Source: Lichtheimia corymbifera B2541 (Eukaryota > Mucoromycota > Mucoromycetes > Mucorales > Lichtheimiaceae). Taken from it: DNA of 64,000 nucleotides. The notes under the pieces were generated by a model. That model did not search any database. It saw only the letters and a list, made by a program, of their open reading frames with translations, and was not told the origin of the DNA. Position numbers and translations under genes: made by a program. The stretch covers positions 1 through 64,000 of the forward strand of contig JNEU01000763.1 in the NCBI GenBank assembly GCA_000697475.1, read 5' to 3'. Below are positions 26,550 to 39,016 of the stretch, in pieces. The number at the start of each line of letters is the position of its first letter. Position 1 is the first letter of the stretch.

Positions 26550-27874
26550 AAAAAAAAGTGTCCTTCTTTAATTTGTTCTTTCCCTCCCTTTTTCCCCCTC
26601 TTCTTTTATCCTATTCTTTCTTCTCTCTCTCTTTTGTAAAATACGCCGATGGCAGTCTATCATCATAAAACACGCAAATCCTTTTCATCTGCATATATTT
26701 GAGCCTCATGATTTGAAGAGTAAAGCTTTAAGTGCTACGGATAAAGATCTGAGTTATACGTTGTATCCGACCTGTGCAACGTTGAATAGCACCGACACGG
26801 AACCGGTCCGCAAAGACTAACCGGTTGGTATATTGGTACCTGATTATGCCTTGCTTTTATAAAAGACAATGTCCTGAGAAACTATCGTAATGACATGGTG
26901 TTCGTTGCTGCATGCCGTTGTGTTATGCATGTGTTACTCAACTCCGGAATGGATTCATCCAATGGCAGTTTTTGTTCAATGATAATAGATGCATGTAAAC
27001 TGTGTCATCGGATATGGTTGCAGCATCAATGGCTTGTGATAAAGAGATCTTGTTAGCCACATGGTGCCTTGGTTGGTGCACACAATACCATTGCCCATTT
27101 CATAGGGTGAACAAAGTAAAAGATAGATACAGTTGGGATCGGCGAGAAGGATTCATAAACCAGCAGATGAAGGGGACACAGTGTGATGCATCATCCTCCA
27201 CACACCATGTAACACCGTTCCTGGTGATCGATGAGATGAATGAAATGGGATTATCGACATACGAACAACACCCCACGCGCATTGATTCAGTACTATCAAC
27301 CAATGGTGGGCAGTTTATAATGAATGATGCAAATTGAATCGTATTGTGGTCCTTGCATTTTGCACAAACGGGTTTATTTGTGGTGGAGATGCATCATTGG
27401 TAAATGATAATGGATGTTGGGGTAAAGCAAATCGGTTACACTGCAGGATAACCTTTACACTGAATAATGATGCCTTTATATACACATGTCATAGTATACA
27501 ATATGGGTGGATGGGATGTTGTAACGTTGATGATGTGAAGTAGAAGGAGCTGATAATCCCTATTCTAAAGAAGACATGTAACTCAAGACGCACGCCGTAA
27601 CGCCCGACGTAACAGTTCAACCTCCGCGTGAGCCCTTTTCGGTGCCCTCTACTTGGATGTCGCACCCTTTCAGTCTTCTTTTTTTCCAACCGCTTCCAAA
27701 CCTCGCGTGTCTACGCTTTCTTTTTAACAGACTAATACCTCTATTCATTCAACCTCACTTTACAACAAGTGATTTCCTTGATCCCAAACAACCGATTCTC
27801 CTTTTTACGCTGATCCACAACTCGACTACTTTCTTTATTCTTTTACCCCACCTTTATTTCAGTCGGCCAGTTCA
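26550..27874. other. Intergenic, no supported gene
   Basis: A pyrimidine-rich 3' flank of the PKC gene (26,565-26,640) is followed by more than 1 kb without a convincing open frame. From about 27,600 the sequence becomes pyrimidine-rich again, as expected of the 5' region of the LIS1 gene. Confidence 0.6.
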
Positions 27875-29658
27875 ATGTCAAGCATTCTATCCGACCGTCA
27901 ACGAGATGAGCTGTAAGTGACATGGGAATAGCCATCTACTTTTAGAAGATGTGGACTCATTTGTTTTTTCTTGGCTTTTTTCTTTCTCTATCTTGGATGG
28001 ATTTGGGGGCGGCTTTTTCTCAGACACAAGGCGATGCTCGATTATCTCAACGCCAGTGGATTCACCGAATCCTTCAATGCTCTAAAGAACGAGAGTCAAA
28101 ACGATGATTTTACACCTGATCCCAAGACAAAATATGCTGGTTTACTCGAAAAGAAATGGAGTTCCGTGATTCGTTTGCAGAAAAAGGTACCAGGGCAACA
28201 ACCCATTTGGAGAAGAAAATAGAGAGAAAACAAGGGGGTGTATGAGGGGGCGGGTGTTTGCTGGATAAGGGTGAATGAATGTTAACATGGATGCATAGGT
28301 GATGGATCTCGAAAGCAAAAACACCCATTTGCAAGAAGAGTTGAACAACGCTCCCGTTCGCAAGCAAAGCAGTTCAGTTGACTGGATCCCTCGTCCTCCT
28401 GAAAAGCATGACCTGACAGGTCATCGTAGTCCTGTCACGCGCGTCGCATTTCACCCTGTTTACCAAATCCTTGCCTCTGCTTCTGAAGATACCACGATCA
28501 AGATTTGGGATTATGAAACTGGCGACTTTGAATGCACCCTTAAAGGACATACAAAGGCTGTACAAGATCTTGCCTTTGATCCTAAGGGCAACTATCTAGG
28601 TAAGTCTATCTATTATTGTTGCATTATCAATGAAAGCTTATACCATGAATTATATAGTCTCGTGTTCGGCTGACTTGACAATCAAGGTGTGGGATGTGAA
28701 CAACGATTACAAATGTATCAAAACGCTCTATGGTCACGATCACAGCGTCTCTTCTGTTACCTTCCTTCCTTCTGGTGATAAGATCGTTTCCGCTTCCAGA
28801 GACAAGACAATCAAAGTCTGGGAATTTGCATCTGGGTATGTAGATCAGCCATCATCATCATAGGCGTGGACATGCAAGTATACTTATCACTCAACCCCAA
28901 CAGCTATTGTACCAAGACATACACTGGACATCTCGAATGGGTTCGCTCGGTCGTTTCTAGCGAAGATGGTCGGTTATTGGTCACTGCATCCAATGATCAG
29001 GTAAGCAACGCTTTGTTATCTTTAGCGAGATCCATTTATCTTATGCGAAAAACTGTTGGTTTATTAGACAGCTCGATTGTGGGACACCCAAACTGGCGAA
29101 TCCAAGGTTGAATTCCGAGGACATGAACACGTTGTTGAATGCGCCATATTTGCACCCATCAATGCATATCCTTACATCCAAGAGATGGTGGGCGATGAGG
29201 TAGATAATCGAGAGAGTTTCTTTTTACCTGGGATACGATTTATCTAACCATTTATATCTATAGTCCAAGTCAAAAGATGCTGGTGCCCCTGGTCGTTATG
29301 TGATTACAGGCTCAAGAGATAAGACAATCAAGGTGTGGGATAGCAGTGGGCAACTTTTGCATACGCTTGGTGGTCATGACAACTGGGTGCGAGGATTGGT
29401 GGTCCATCCTAGTGGCAAATATTTGCTTAGTGCATCGGATGATAAGACACTCAAGATTTGGGATTTGAAGACGGGTCGTTGCATGAAGACATTGGAAGCA
29501 CACGATCATTTCGTCACTTGCATAGGGTGAGTATTTCATTTCGGAAAGCGCAAAAGATAAGGTGGCTAAAGAGTGATTACTATAGTTATTGTATGATCAG
29601 CCCTGTGGTGGCGACCGGAAGCGTGGATCAAACTGTCAAGGTCTGGCAGTGTCGATAA
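27875..29658 (+). CDS. PAC1: LIS1/NudF dynein regulator
   Basis: LIS1 (PAFAH1B1, NudF, Pac1) binds the dynein motor and supports nuclear migration and hyphal growth. Eight exons (27875-27912, 28024-28186, 28299-28599, 28658-28835, 28904-29000, 29068-29199, 29264-29526, 29586-29658) give 414 residues, the usual length. Residues 8-40 are the LisH dimerisation motif ([13 protein letters not shown]). About 60-85 is a short coiled coil. Seven WD40 repeats follow from about residue 104, with closing motifs IKIWD, IKVWD, IKVWE, ARLWD, IKVWD, LKIWD and VKVWQ. The repeat after ARLWD contains the LIS1-specific inserted loop ([13 protein letters not shown]). No defects are seen. Confidence 0.95.
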
Positions 29659-31168
29659 TGGGGATGGCGTGCTTGCACACACACATAGGATGCCGCTAAA
29701 GTTGTATCGTTCCATCACCACCATCTTTAGAGCAAACATGTGCCTTTGTTGGTGTTTGTATGTATAATCAGGGGAGGAAAAGTTGCTTTCTTTTTTCTTT
29801 TTTTTTTTTTCTTTCTTGTTGTATAACTTTTTCTTTCTCTCTTTCCTTTCTCCCATTACCTTCGTGTCTTTGCGTTCGAGCTTCTTCCAATATACCAATC
29901 TCGTCGTAAAAAGATCCCCCTTTCCTTCTTTCCCTCCCCCCACCTCCCCACCATTTTTTTCCTTCTCCCCAAATACAATCTATATTGCTACCTTAATCAT
30001 CACATGTTCATCATGACTGCCAACCATCCATGTGCTCCATTTTGATATGGCACGTGGACACAAATAATGATTTGTAAGAGAAATAATAAGGGATCAAAGG
30101 GACGTATGCCTGCTATCTGACAAGAAACCATTTGAGTTGCAGCTTCATTATTATGCCAAGAGTTCCGCGCTATCATCTCGCTGTTGTTGCAGGGGTAAGG
30201 TGAATCTTCATGTCTAATTGTCACGTGGTCACAAGCTACATGCATTGATCATGCTACAAATACACTATGGACATTGAATCCACTGAAATGCAACAGCCAT
30301 TGAATGAAGATAATGCTTAGATAATGAAGGTTGCATCCGGCAGATCTTCAAAATGTGGGGCTGATGAAAGACAAGAGAGCTTATCTAAAAGAGGAAATAG
30401 CCACCGAGATAAACAAGTGGTGTGTTCGAACATGCACCGCTATGCCGATATGCATGAGTACCAGAATATTCGTTCTCATATAGTAGATAATGTTGCTTAT
30501 ACCCATGGGGTACATTTGAGGAAGGTTTCAATGGGTTCCTGTAAACCCCGAGCCAATACAGCAAATATAAGTGTTCACACGGCCCTGGCTATCAAGATCA
30601 TCCTATACGAGGAACCCGCCTGTACGTTTAACCTTGCTCATCAAGAGATCGATCCTCTTTGCATACAATAAACTACAAAACTTCATAGTTCCCTCCCCAC
30701 ATCCTATATACTGCAATGCATGTTTTGATGATCCAGATATAATAATGTGGAGTAGTGAAACCGACCACTGATACCAAAATGACGATATTGATGTCCCGCC
30801 CTTTTATGTGAGAAATAGAGTAAACAATGACAAGGCTTCTTTATTATCATGTCAAAGAATGATGGTAACAAAGAAGCGGTGTAATTCGGAAATGGGATAT
30901 ATCATGTGGAATATCATAAAGTGAGGAGGATAACGTAATGCAAATAGTGATGGTGTTGTTGGTTCATTACAATCCCGGCTTACCCCGCAACAGATTGGTG
31001 TGACACTAGCATGGCTGGGTAATCGCGGCAAATCTCCTGTGTGGTTTTATTGCTGACATATTTTCAATCAACCGCCGACCTGGATTGACTTTTTATATAA
31101 GCCGAGAAAGGATCCCTTGATTTCTTTTCTTCTTACCTCCCCACCTTTTTATCTCGAATAGCAGTAAC
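29659..31168. other. Intergenic, no supported gene
   Basis: This is the 3' flank of LIS1 with homopyrimidine tracts (29,785-29,960), then about 1 kb without a recognisable gene. A TATATAA box near 31,094 lies about 75 bases before the next start codon and probably belongs to the carnitine acetyltransferase promoter. Confidence 0.6.
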
Positions 31169-33322
31169 ATGGCTCTTCGTGCTCTCGGTCTTCGTAACGT
31201 CACTCGCCTTTCTCAAAGAACTCCCATCACTGCCACTCCTCGCATGGTAAGTCAATTGTGCTTGCAATGGGGCGATCACACACACAGCATCCTTATTGTT
31301 TGACATGTTGAAACTGACGAGGGTATATTTCGTTTCAGGCTATGCCACGCAGGATGATGGCAAGTGCTCAACCTTCTCCCAAGACTCCTCTTGATGCCAG
31401 TGCTCCTGGTCCCATGTTGCGCTATCAAGCCAACTTGCCAAAGTTGCCTGTGCCAGCTCTTTCTGCTACCTTGCAAAAGTACTTGAAGACCGTTCGTCCC
31501 CTTGTTGGTGATGAGGAATACAAGCGTACCGAGGCTGCTGTAAAGGAATTCGAAACCAGTGGTATTGGTGCCAAGCTTCAAGATCGTTTGGTCGCTCGTG
31601 CTCAGGATCCCAATGTTGTAAACTGGCTTGAGGATTGGTGGCTCGAAGGTGCTTATATGGGTTATCGTGATCCTGTCATGATCCATGTCAGCTACTTTTT
31701 CTATTACAAGGATGACAAGTTGCGCAAGATTCCCGCCAAGCGTGCTGCTGCTATTACCACTGCTGCTTTGGAATTCAAGCAACAAGTCGTAAAGTAAGTA
31801 TATTGGATGATGATGGTGGTGTATATATGAAAGAGAATATTAATAAGGGTTGTAGCATGACTTTGGAACCCGAGTATGCCAAGGGTGAACCTATGTGTAT
31901 GGATTCTTACAAGTACATGTTCAACAACTGCCGTATTCCTCGCAAGCCTGCTGATCTCGAAGTTGCTTATGACCCTGCCAAGCACTCGCACATTATTGCT
32001 ATTCGCAAGAACAAGTTTTATGTGATTGACACTATCCACAATGGCCGTCAGTTGTCTACCAATGAGCTTGAGAAGCAATTTGAACGAGTCATTGAGCTTG
32101 CTGGCAATGAAAAGGGACCTGCTGTTGGTGCGTTGACAGCGGAAAACAGAGACGCTTGGACTGAGGTAAGGTATAATTTTGAGAAACGCATATACAATTT
32201 TCTAAAACCACGAAATTCTAGTACCGAGATGCTTTGATCGCGGCTCATCCCGACAACAAGGCTCTCCTTGAAAAGATCGAATCTTCCTCATTTGTTATGT
32301 GCCTTGATGACAGCAAGCCTATCACTCGTGATGAAGGTTCTCGTGCATGCTGGCACGGTGATGCCCGTAACCGTTTCTTTGACAAGCCCTTGCAATTCAT
32401 TGTCTTTGAAAATGGCAAGGCTGGTTTCAACGGTGAACACTCTTGCATGGATGGTACTGCCACGTGCCGCTTGAACGAATACGTCACTAGCAGCATTGCT
32501 ACCAACACTGTCAACCATGGCCCTGAAGAGATTCGTTCCGATATTCCCGCTCCTGAGGAAATTCGCTTCAACTTGAACGACCAAACCCAGCAAGCTATTC
32601 AATCTGCTGAACAAAACGCTGATGCTCTTATCAACAAGCACGAGTTGACTGTCCTCGCTTATCAAGGTTTCGGCAAGGATCTTATCAAAAAGTTCAAGGC
32701 TTCTCCTGATGGCTTTGCTCAAATGGTGATCCAACTTGCCTATTACAAGATGTTTGGCACCAACCGACCTACCTATGAATCCGGTCAAACTCGCAAGTTC
32801 CAACGTGGCCGTACTGAAACTTCTCGTACTGTCAGCGAAGAATCCATTGCTTTCTGCAAGGCTATGGAAGATCCCCATGTTTCCAACGAAGATAAGATTG
32901 CTGCTTTCCGTGCCGCTGTCAAGGCTCAAGGTGCTTACATGGCTGACTGTGTCAATGGCCATGGTGTCGACCGTCACTTGTTCGGTTTGAAGAAGGCTCT
33001 TCAATCTGGTGAAGATACTCCTTCCCTCTTCACTGATCCCAACTATGCTTACTCCCAACACTGGTACTTGTCCACTTCCCAATTGTCTTCGGAGCTCTTT
33101 GACGGATATGGCTGGGGTCAGGTGGTCGATGATGGTTTCGGTTGTGCTTACATGATCAAGAAGAAGGCTTTGCAATTCAACGTGGCTAGTGTGAAGGATC
33201 TTGAAGTGCACGGTACCAAGTATGTCAATGGCACCCATCAATTCAAGCAGTGTCTCGAGGATGCTGCCAACGACCTTGGTGATCTTTTGTCTACCGAGTT
33301 GGCTGCTGAAGCTAAGCTCTAG
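31169..33322 (+). CDS. CAT2: Carnitine O-acetyltransferase
   Basis: Moves acetyl groups between CoA and carnitine, so that acetyl units made in peroxisomes can reach mitochondria. Four exons (31169-31246, 31339-31793, 31856-32165, 32222-33322) give 647 residues, normal for the family. The active-site histidine is His354 in GEHSCMDG. The catalytic-tunnel motifs RFFDKPLQFIVFENG and STSQLS are also seen. The N-terminus (MALRALGLRNVTRLSQRTP) is a basic mitochondrial presequence, and the protein ends in AKL, a canonical peroxisomal PTS1 signal. Yeast Cat2 is dually targeted in this way. Internal in-frame ATGs at the exon 1/2 junction could give the peroxisomal form. The gene converges on the bHLH gene, 243 bases away. 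Confidence 0.95.
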
Positions 33323-33565
33323 ATTTTCATATATGTTATATTATTATGGATTGATTCCCTTACACTCCCTTCATCATCACCCATTGCACCTCTCCCACTA
33401 ACTATTATTTCATCACTCTCGCATCATATACACAAAACAACACTCACTCAACCACAACTTTCCCCCCGTCATCGCTTGTATACATTGAAAAAGGTGCATC
33501 ATTATTGTAAAGAAAAAAGGAGATTATTTTATACACACACACAAAGGATAAAAGGAATGATGTAA

Positions 33566-34546
33566 TCAAACACTCTTCCTCTTTTGCTGTTGGATCTTGT
33601 TAAGCACACTTTCAAGTTCTTGGATGCGGTGCCGATATGTGTTGACGTCTTGTTGTAGCAAACGGATGTGATCCACGGATTTACGTAGAATGGCTCCCTT
33701 GTTGGGTTTGTTGCTTGTACCACCTGCGCAATTGCTGTTACATTCCTCAAGCATGGGCTCAGGCAACAAACTTCCCAGTTCTTGGATACGATCATTTATG
33801 TTTTCCCGACGCCTCCTTTCCACTATATAGGCAACAACAACAATAGCAGCGTGTGAGCTTTTCATAAAACAATTGAGGAGAAAGGATACACATTACCTGC
33901 ATTGTGAGATTCTCGTCGTCGTCGTTTCTTTTCCATCATGAGCTGAAGACTAAAAAAAAGACCATGTAATGTCAGATCATCCCTATTTTGATGTTTATCA
34001 TCATCATCATACTTACTTCATTTGCATTGCATAATCATCCTGTAAACTGCCACCAGTAGAGGCGTCAAATTGTTGCTGCTGTTGTGGTGGTAAGGCCACC
34101 GCAGGGTTCATGTTGTACAAATCACTGAGCCCGATATCTGCCGGTGCAGACATGGGGAATGGATGTCGTGCCACCATGCGCGGTGGAGGCGAGTCATAAA
34201 ATGACGACGACGATGCTTGTGCTGCTGCGGGATTATAATAGTCATCGTCCATAAGATATCGTGCTTGGCTATATGGGTGGTGGTGCTGTTGTTGTTGCTG
34301 GTGTTGAAGAAGGCTGTTGTTGTGCTGAACGTGTTTTTTATGGTTGTGAGTCGTATATTCAAAGTCATCAAAGTCGTGAATGGAACCTCCTGTGGCTGCA
34401 AAATCGTCTCCACTGCTGCTGTAATCGACAGGTTGTGTGGATGATGACGACCAATCTTGGTTGCTTGTATTATTGGATGAAGCCATCAAGTGATATGCAG
34501 TAGGATTGTGTAATTTACTAGGTTGTGGTGGTGTAGATGTTGACAT
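33566..34546 (-). CDS. bHLH transcription factor (USF/MITF-TFE-like)
   Basis: A nuclear DNA-binding protein. Three minus-strand exons (34546-34017, 33949-33897, 33822-33566) give 279 residues. Residues 1-176 are low-complexity Ser/Gln/His/Asp-rich, plausible activation sequence. Then comes a basic region [22 protein letters not shown], whose H..ER.RR residues predict E-box (CANNTG) binding. Helix 1 is [11 protein letters not shown], followed by a loop and helix 2, [20 protein letters not shown] leucine-zipper-like extension ends the protein. The helix 2 and basic region resemble the USF and MITF/TFE groups. Target genes cannot be inferred. Both introns fall around the basic region. Confidence 0.88.
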
Positions 34547-35359
34547 GATGATAAAAAAGATAAAGTAGAGAGAAATGTGAAAAAGAAGAGTGGGAGGAAA
34601 TTAAGAGAATGGCTGCGGTGATGATAATGGTGATGGTGTGTGTGTGTGTGTGTGTGTGTGAATGAGACAGTCGATGGTGGTTTCTTTTTTACTTATTGAA
34701 GCAGTATCGAGTCATCTGAGTAGGCCCAGGGACCAAGCACATGACTACATATTATATTCTACAGTAAAGTAATTCAATTCTGGGGGTATGAGTTGTACGT
34801 TGTGAGGGAGAAAGTGAGCAACGGATGATCGCTGTGGCAACATGGTTGTACGTGCAATGTCAAATGGCGTGTTTTGCGTTGTTTCCTTTTTTCCTCCCTC
34901 ATCGTCATAGCATGGGATGCATGGTTACATCTTTTTCATGCAGCTGTGTCTCTTTTCAACCACCCAAGCAGTTCCCCTTTTCTCTCAAAGCCATGTGCCC
35001 ACGTATGACCCCACTTTCTATACTCGTCATTCACTTTTTGCTCAGCGATCCATGTTGAAGACTACGACTACCATACTCGTCAATCGGTACACCATGCGCT
35101 TCATTCTCCAAATGTCAACAACGATCCGCGTGTCCATTTGGCCATGACGCACCCTTTCACCACGACCTTTGTCTTTATCTTATTGCAGTATATACAATGC
35201 GCACACTTTTTCTATCTCATTGTACGCCTTCATTGTTATCTATCACGACGACGCCTATGGGTGGCATTCATTTAAGCAACCACGACGACCAATGAAGATG
35301 GATATCATTGACATCATCCAAGCCCCAGCATCGAAAGCGGGAAGCATCACATGGATCAC

Positions 35360-35402
<43 letters not shown>

Positions 35403-36253
35403 ATCTCGTCATCCAGCGCCACTAGTTTTGCACAACAATGACCCCGTGTATCTTATGCAAAATGATGCTCTTCCCCAATCCATTTGGCTTTTCCCCTTCT
35501 TTTTTCCCCCAACTAAAGGGATGATCATCACCTTCTTTATACACCAATTACTACCACGTGAGCACCAAGATTATGTCTGTGCGTCATTGTGTCTTGGCTA
35601 TAACTTTTCCCCTTCAACAAGACCTCTCCTAGCTTAACTTGGGATACTGCAAGTGATTGAATAAACATGCATCATCGTATTACAATGAGCCAATTTCATG
35701 GATCAATGGATTTTCTTCTTTCACAACTCGGGTCCGGATGATGAGGATGGTAACAGCAGTAGACACACCTTTTACATCGTGCATACCGATGCCAATACTA
35801 TATACAGCCATGATTGATAGCAGTAAGGTTTGACACACACTCAATTTGTATCTGATATAGCCAACAAGAACATACCACAAAACTTGCTCAAATCTGCCAC
35901 GTTGCAAACAGGAAAAGAGCATTGAGTAACCAACCTTTGACGCTATCAGCTGACGACCCTCCTCCCGACCAACCAACCCACTGCTAGTACGCCGTTGTGC
36001 TCCCACTACTAATGCGATGCAATGCAATGCGACCCGTTAAATGGCAATGAGTTTCAATTTCAACCAACACACAAACGTTCTGCAGTATGAGGATCAAAAT
36101 ATGTATGCGCCACATGGACACACAAGCATTGTAGATCAATGAAGCCAAGCCCATCATCACCACCAACACCCTTTATGGATCCCGATAAAAGAATCGAGTC
36201 CAGAGCATTTATACAATAGCTTGTCGTTATGTAGAATGGGATATGATGCCAAT
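34547..36253. other. Intergenic with GT and CT microsatellites
   Basis: No supported gene. A perfect GT run lies at about 34,635-34,660, upstream of the bHLH start, and a CT run at about 35,363-35,399. Several open frames of 60-115 codons on both strands have simple-sequence composition and no recognisable domain. Confidence 0.6.
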
Positions 36254-36939
36254 CTAAAAGTATATATTGTGACCCCTTGGATATTGCAAAAGAATAAAAG
36301 GCAAAGTATTCTCTGGTTGCTGGGTTACGGATGATGGATTGCTTTGTTGTGTTGATAACTCATGATGATTGGCCTTGGGTGATGGTGGGTTGTTGTGGAG
36401 CCATTTATCGACATCATCGCATTCGTAAAAGGGGCGAGTGAACTTTGGTGATGCTGATGGTGAAGGTGAAATTGATGAGGATGATAATGATGAGGATACA
36501 TCCGGTTGGTCATTCTGTGTGGGTGACGTCTCTGAGGAAGAATAATGATATCTTGCTGTGCACGGCGATGTAGTCGTTGTTGTCATGAAGGATCGTTCAC
36601 GCTTGTCCATTAGCTCTTGAAGAAATTGATATCGCATTTGCGCTGACAACCGACGTCGTGGGGATGGACTAGGCGAATGGACTTTGAGATGACGACGCAA
36701 GTTGCTTTGAACCGTGAAATCACGCCCACATCCTTGGCTAAAAGCTTATGAATATATATACAACGTAGACCAATCATGTAGAAAACGATATATAGATATA
36801 CGTACACGTGGCATTTAAAAGGTCGTTCACCTGTGTGTGTATACATGTGTGTCAAAAGTGCGCTCGGTCGACCAAACTTCTTTTGACAAACCGAGCATTG
36901 ATGCCGCTTCTTGCCTGATTGATGATGATCGGATGACAT
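36254..36939 (-). CDS. C2H2 zinc-finger protein, two fingers
   Basis: A putative transcription factor. Two minus-strand exons (36939-36806 and 36737-36254) give 205 residues. Finger 1 is [21 protein letters not shown], a perfect C-x2-C-x12-H-x3-H. The TGERPF linker follows. Finger 2 spans the intron as [23 protein letters not shown], with C-x4-C-x12-H-x3-H. The intron is placed so that finger 2 stays in frame. The remaining 130 residues are Ser/Pro-rich and probably disordered. Paired N-terminal fingers of this kind are common in Mucoromycota regulators. I assign no orthologue. Confidence 0.85.
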
Positions 36940-39016
36940 TTGACAGTGAAAGAAAGGAAAAAAGGAAAGACCTAGAATGCCAATCGACGAGTTAAAGAAT
37001 ATTATATACGACGTGTGGCGTGGGTAATGAAACGTGTTATTATATAGATGCATGTGTATACTTTCTATGTTGTATATACATGCACAACTTTACATTAGCC
37101 CGCGGTTCGGTACCTTGAATCCGATTACCAATACCTACTGGTTCCCCCATTTCCGCAGTGATGCTGGTCCATCCGGCCGATATCGCATTATTCCGACCAG
37201 AAAAAAAGCTTAAAAAATATGCACATGTTTATTGTAACGAGAACGAATAAAAGGAGAGATCGATGGTCGCTGCAGGTATCAAGGTAGGCTACGAAGGAGT
37301 AAATAACGTGAAAGCTCGTAATATGGATATCAAGTGGTATCATCGTCTCTCCTTGCAAAATGATCAAGATCTCACAAAAGGAGTATTTGAGTGATTTGGC
37401 AAATTCTAAAGTCGCATAATGCGTAATCTGCTTTAAGGAACCTGTGATCAATGTATCCAAATCACCAATGGAGGATGATGATGAATCAGCTTATGGATGT
37501 GATCACAACATCGTCCCTTACATTTTGTTTCATAAAGTCCTATCATGGAGAGGTGAGTGGATGCAATGGAATCTCGCAATCCCCTAAGTTCACTTTCTTT
37601 TGATCGAAGGTAAACATGACGCAAGTTATTTGAACTTTATTGCGAACGGCATATCCTCATTGAGTAGTTGGCAGCTTCTTTATGGGGTTATTCCGACAAG
37701 GAGAACAGAGAGAGAGAGGGATATAATGTGAGAGAATAAATTATGCTAAGCATTGTCAGTCTGAGTCCGTACGTAGACAAAGAAATAAGATAAAGTTGGC
37801 AAATGGATTTATTTATGTGGTGCATACGAGCCTTCATAAATACAGTATTCCTTAAAAGTCAGCTACATGCCAAGCATGGTTTCTTTGTTTCTATCAATTT
37901 CATTCTCTTATCGTATGATGATTCCCCTTAACGCCCAAAATTGAGTTCTTACCCTTTCAGCTTCTATATAATATTTCATGGTCAGCGTTATCACCAACGG
38001 AGGAACCCAATTTGCAGTGCTACTGCTGCTGCTGCTGCGATCGGCAGAATGTGTGTCGGTATGGCGGGGGGGTGGATAATTTCCCAGCCGGGGGAATAGA
38101 TCCGAAGAGGGGTACACGATCGACATGATAAGCAGACAAGAGGTTGCAAAAGTACATACATGGATTCAACATGAAGATACACAAACAATGACAGGATATC
38201 AATGTGGCATCATCCTTCTTTCTCCCGAGTGACAGCAAGTTATTCCTTTTACTCACCTCCAGCATTACTCACGTGGGAGAAATGACCGCACAGTTCTATA
38301 CTTGTATTAGAGGAAAATCGTCGTATGGTCAATCGGGATTAATTGATAAAGCAAAAAGTAGTATAGCCAAAGCCAAAGAAGAAAGGTTGAATCCCAGGGT
38401 AATCATAAGCATGTTCCATAAAGTGCTACTCAAAGTGTGATCCGAGCTGCAAAAGTATCAAAGCATTTTCGATATCAGCGGCGCTGTTGTCCGAGAAAGT
38501 GAGCTTTGTGTGAGTGAAAGCGTGTATTAGTCCCATTAAAAAATCCTGGTTGTAGGGACCAACCCAGTGCCGCGACCAACAGGCACACTTTTTGTACAAT
38601 CAATTTTGTGTACCCATTGGATTGTGTAACCCCGTCATCGCTCGTACTAAAATTACTTTTTATTGATGACGAGTATATATACACCGATCGACGACACAAG
38701 TTCTATTGCCCATACACTTGCTCAGCTGATATTAGTGCATTCACATTTATAGATTTATTATTCATGCAATGGGGGCATTATGTAGATGTTACAATACAAG
38801 ATGGAAGAGCTAGCTGTATACATGTACTTGTTCGTGGTTGAAGAGGATCGTCATTATCGCTGTCCAACACAAAAAAAGAAGCCAAGTCAGCAAGTCCGCT
38901 TACACAAGCGATCATTTTTGTCTTTTCTGCATTTGTGTTGTTGCTGGTATTGAGTGTAGTCATCTTTCTCTCTTTTCTTTCCCTTTTTCTCATCACCCGC
39001 ACAAACATCTCTCTCC
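36940..39016. other. Intergenic, no supported gene
   Basis: About 2 kb without a convincing open frame. A short CTG run lies near 38,020-38,040. Small frames at 38,204-38,440 and 38,608-38,841 have no recognisable domain and no clear splice partners. The last 80 bases are pyrimidine-rich, as expected upstream of the glycosyltransferase start. Confidence 0.6.

Noticed and set aside
26550..27874. A tRNA or other RNA gene in the long spacers
   Set aside because: I looked for the conserved tRNA A- and B-box phrases in this and the other spacers and found no convincing pair, but a covariance search would be needed to exclude them.
32288..33241. 317-codon minus-strand open frame
   Set aside because: It lies wholly antisense to the carnitine acetyltransferase last exon, which has clear family motifs. 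The antisense product has none.
34547..36253. Possible genes in the open frames at 34,825-35,637 and on the minus strand to 36,169
   Set aside because: Composition follows simple repeats, there are no domains, and no splice pattern links them.
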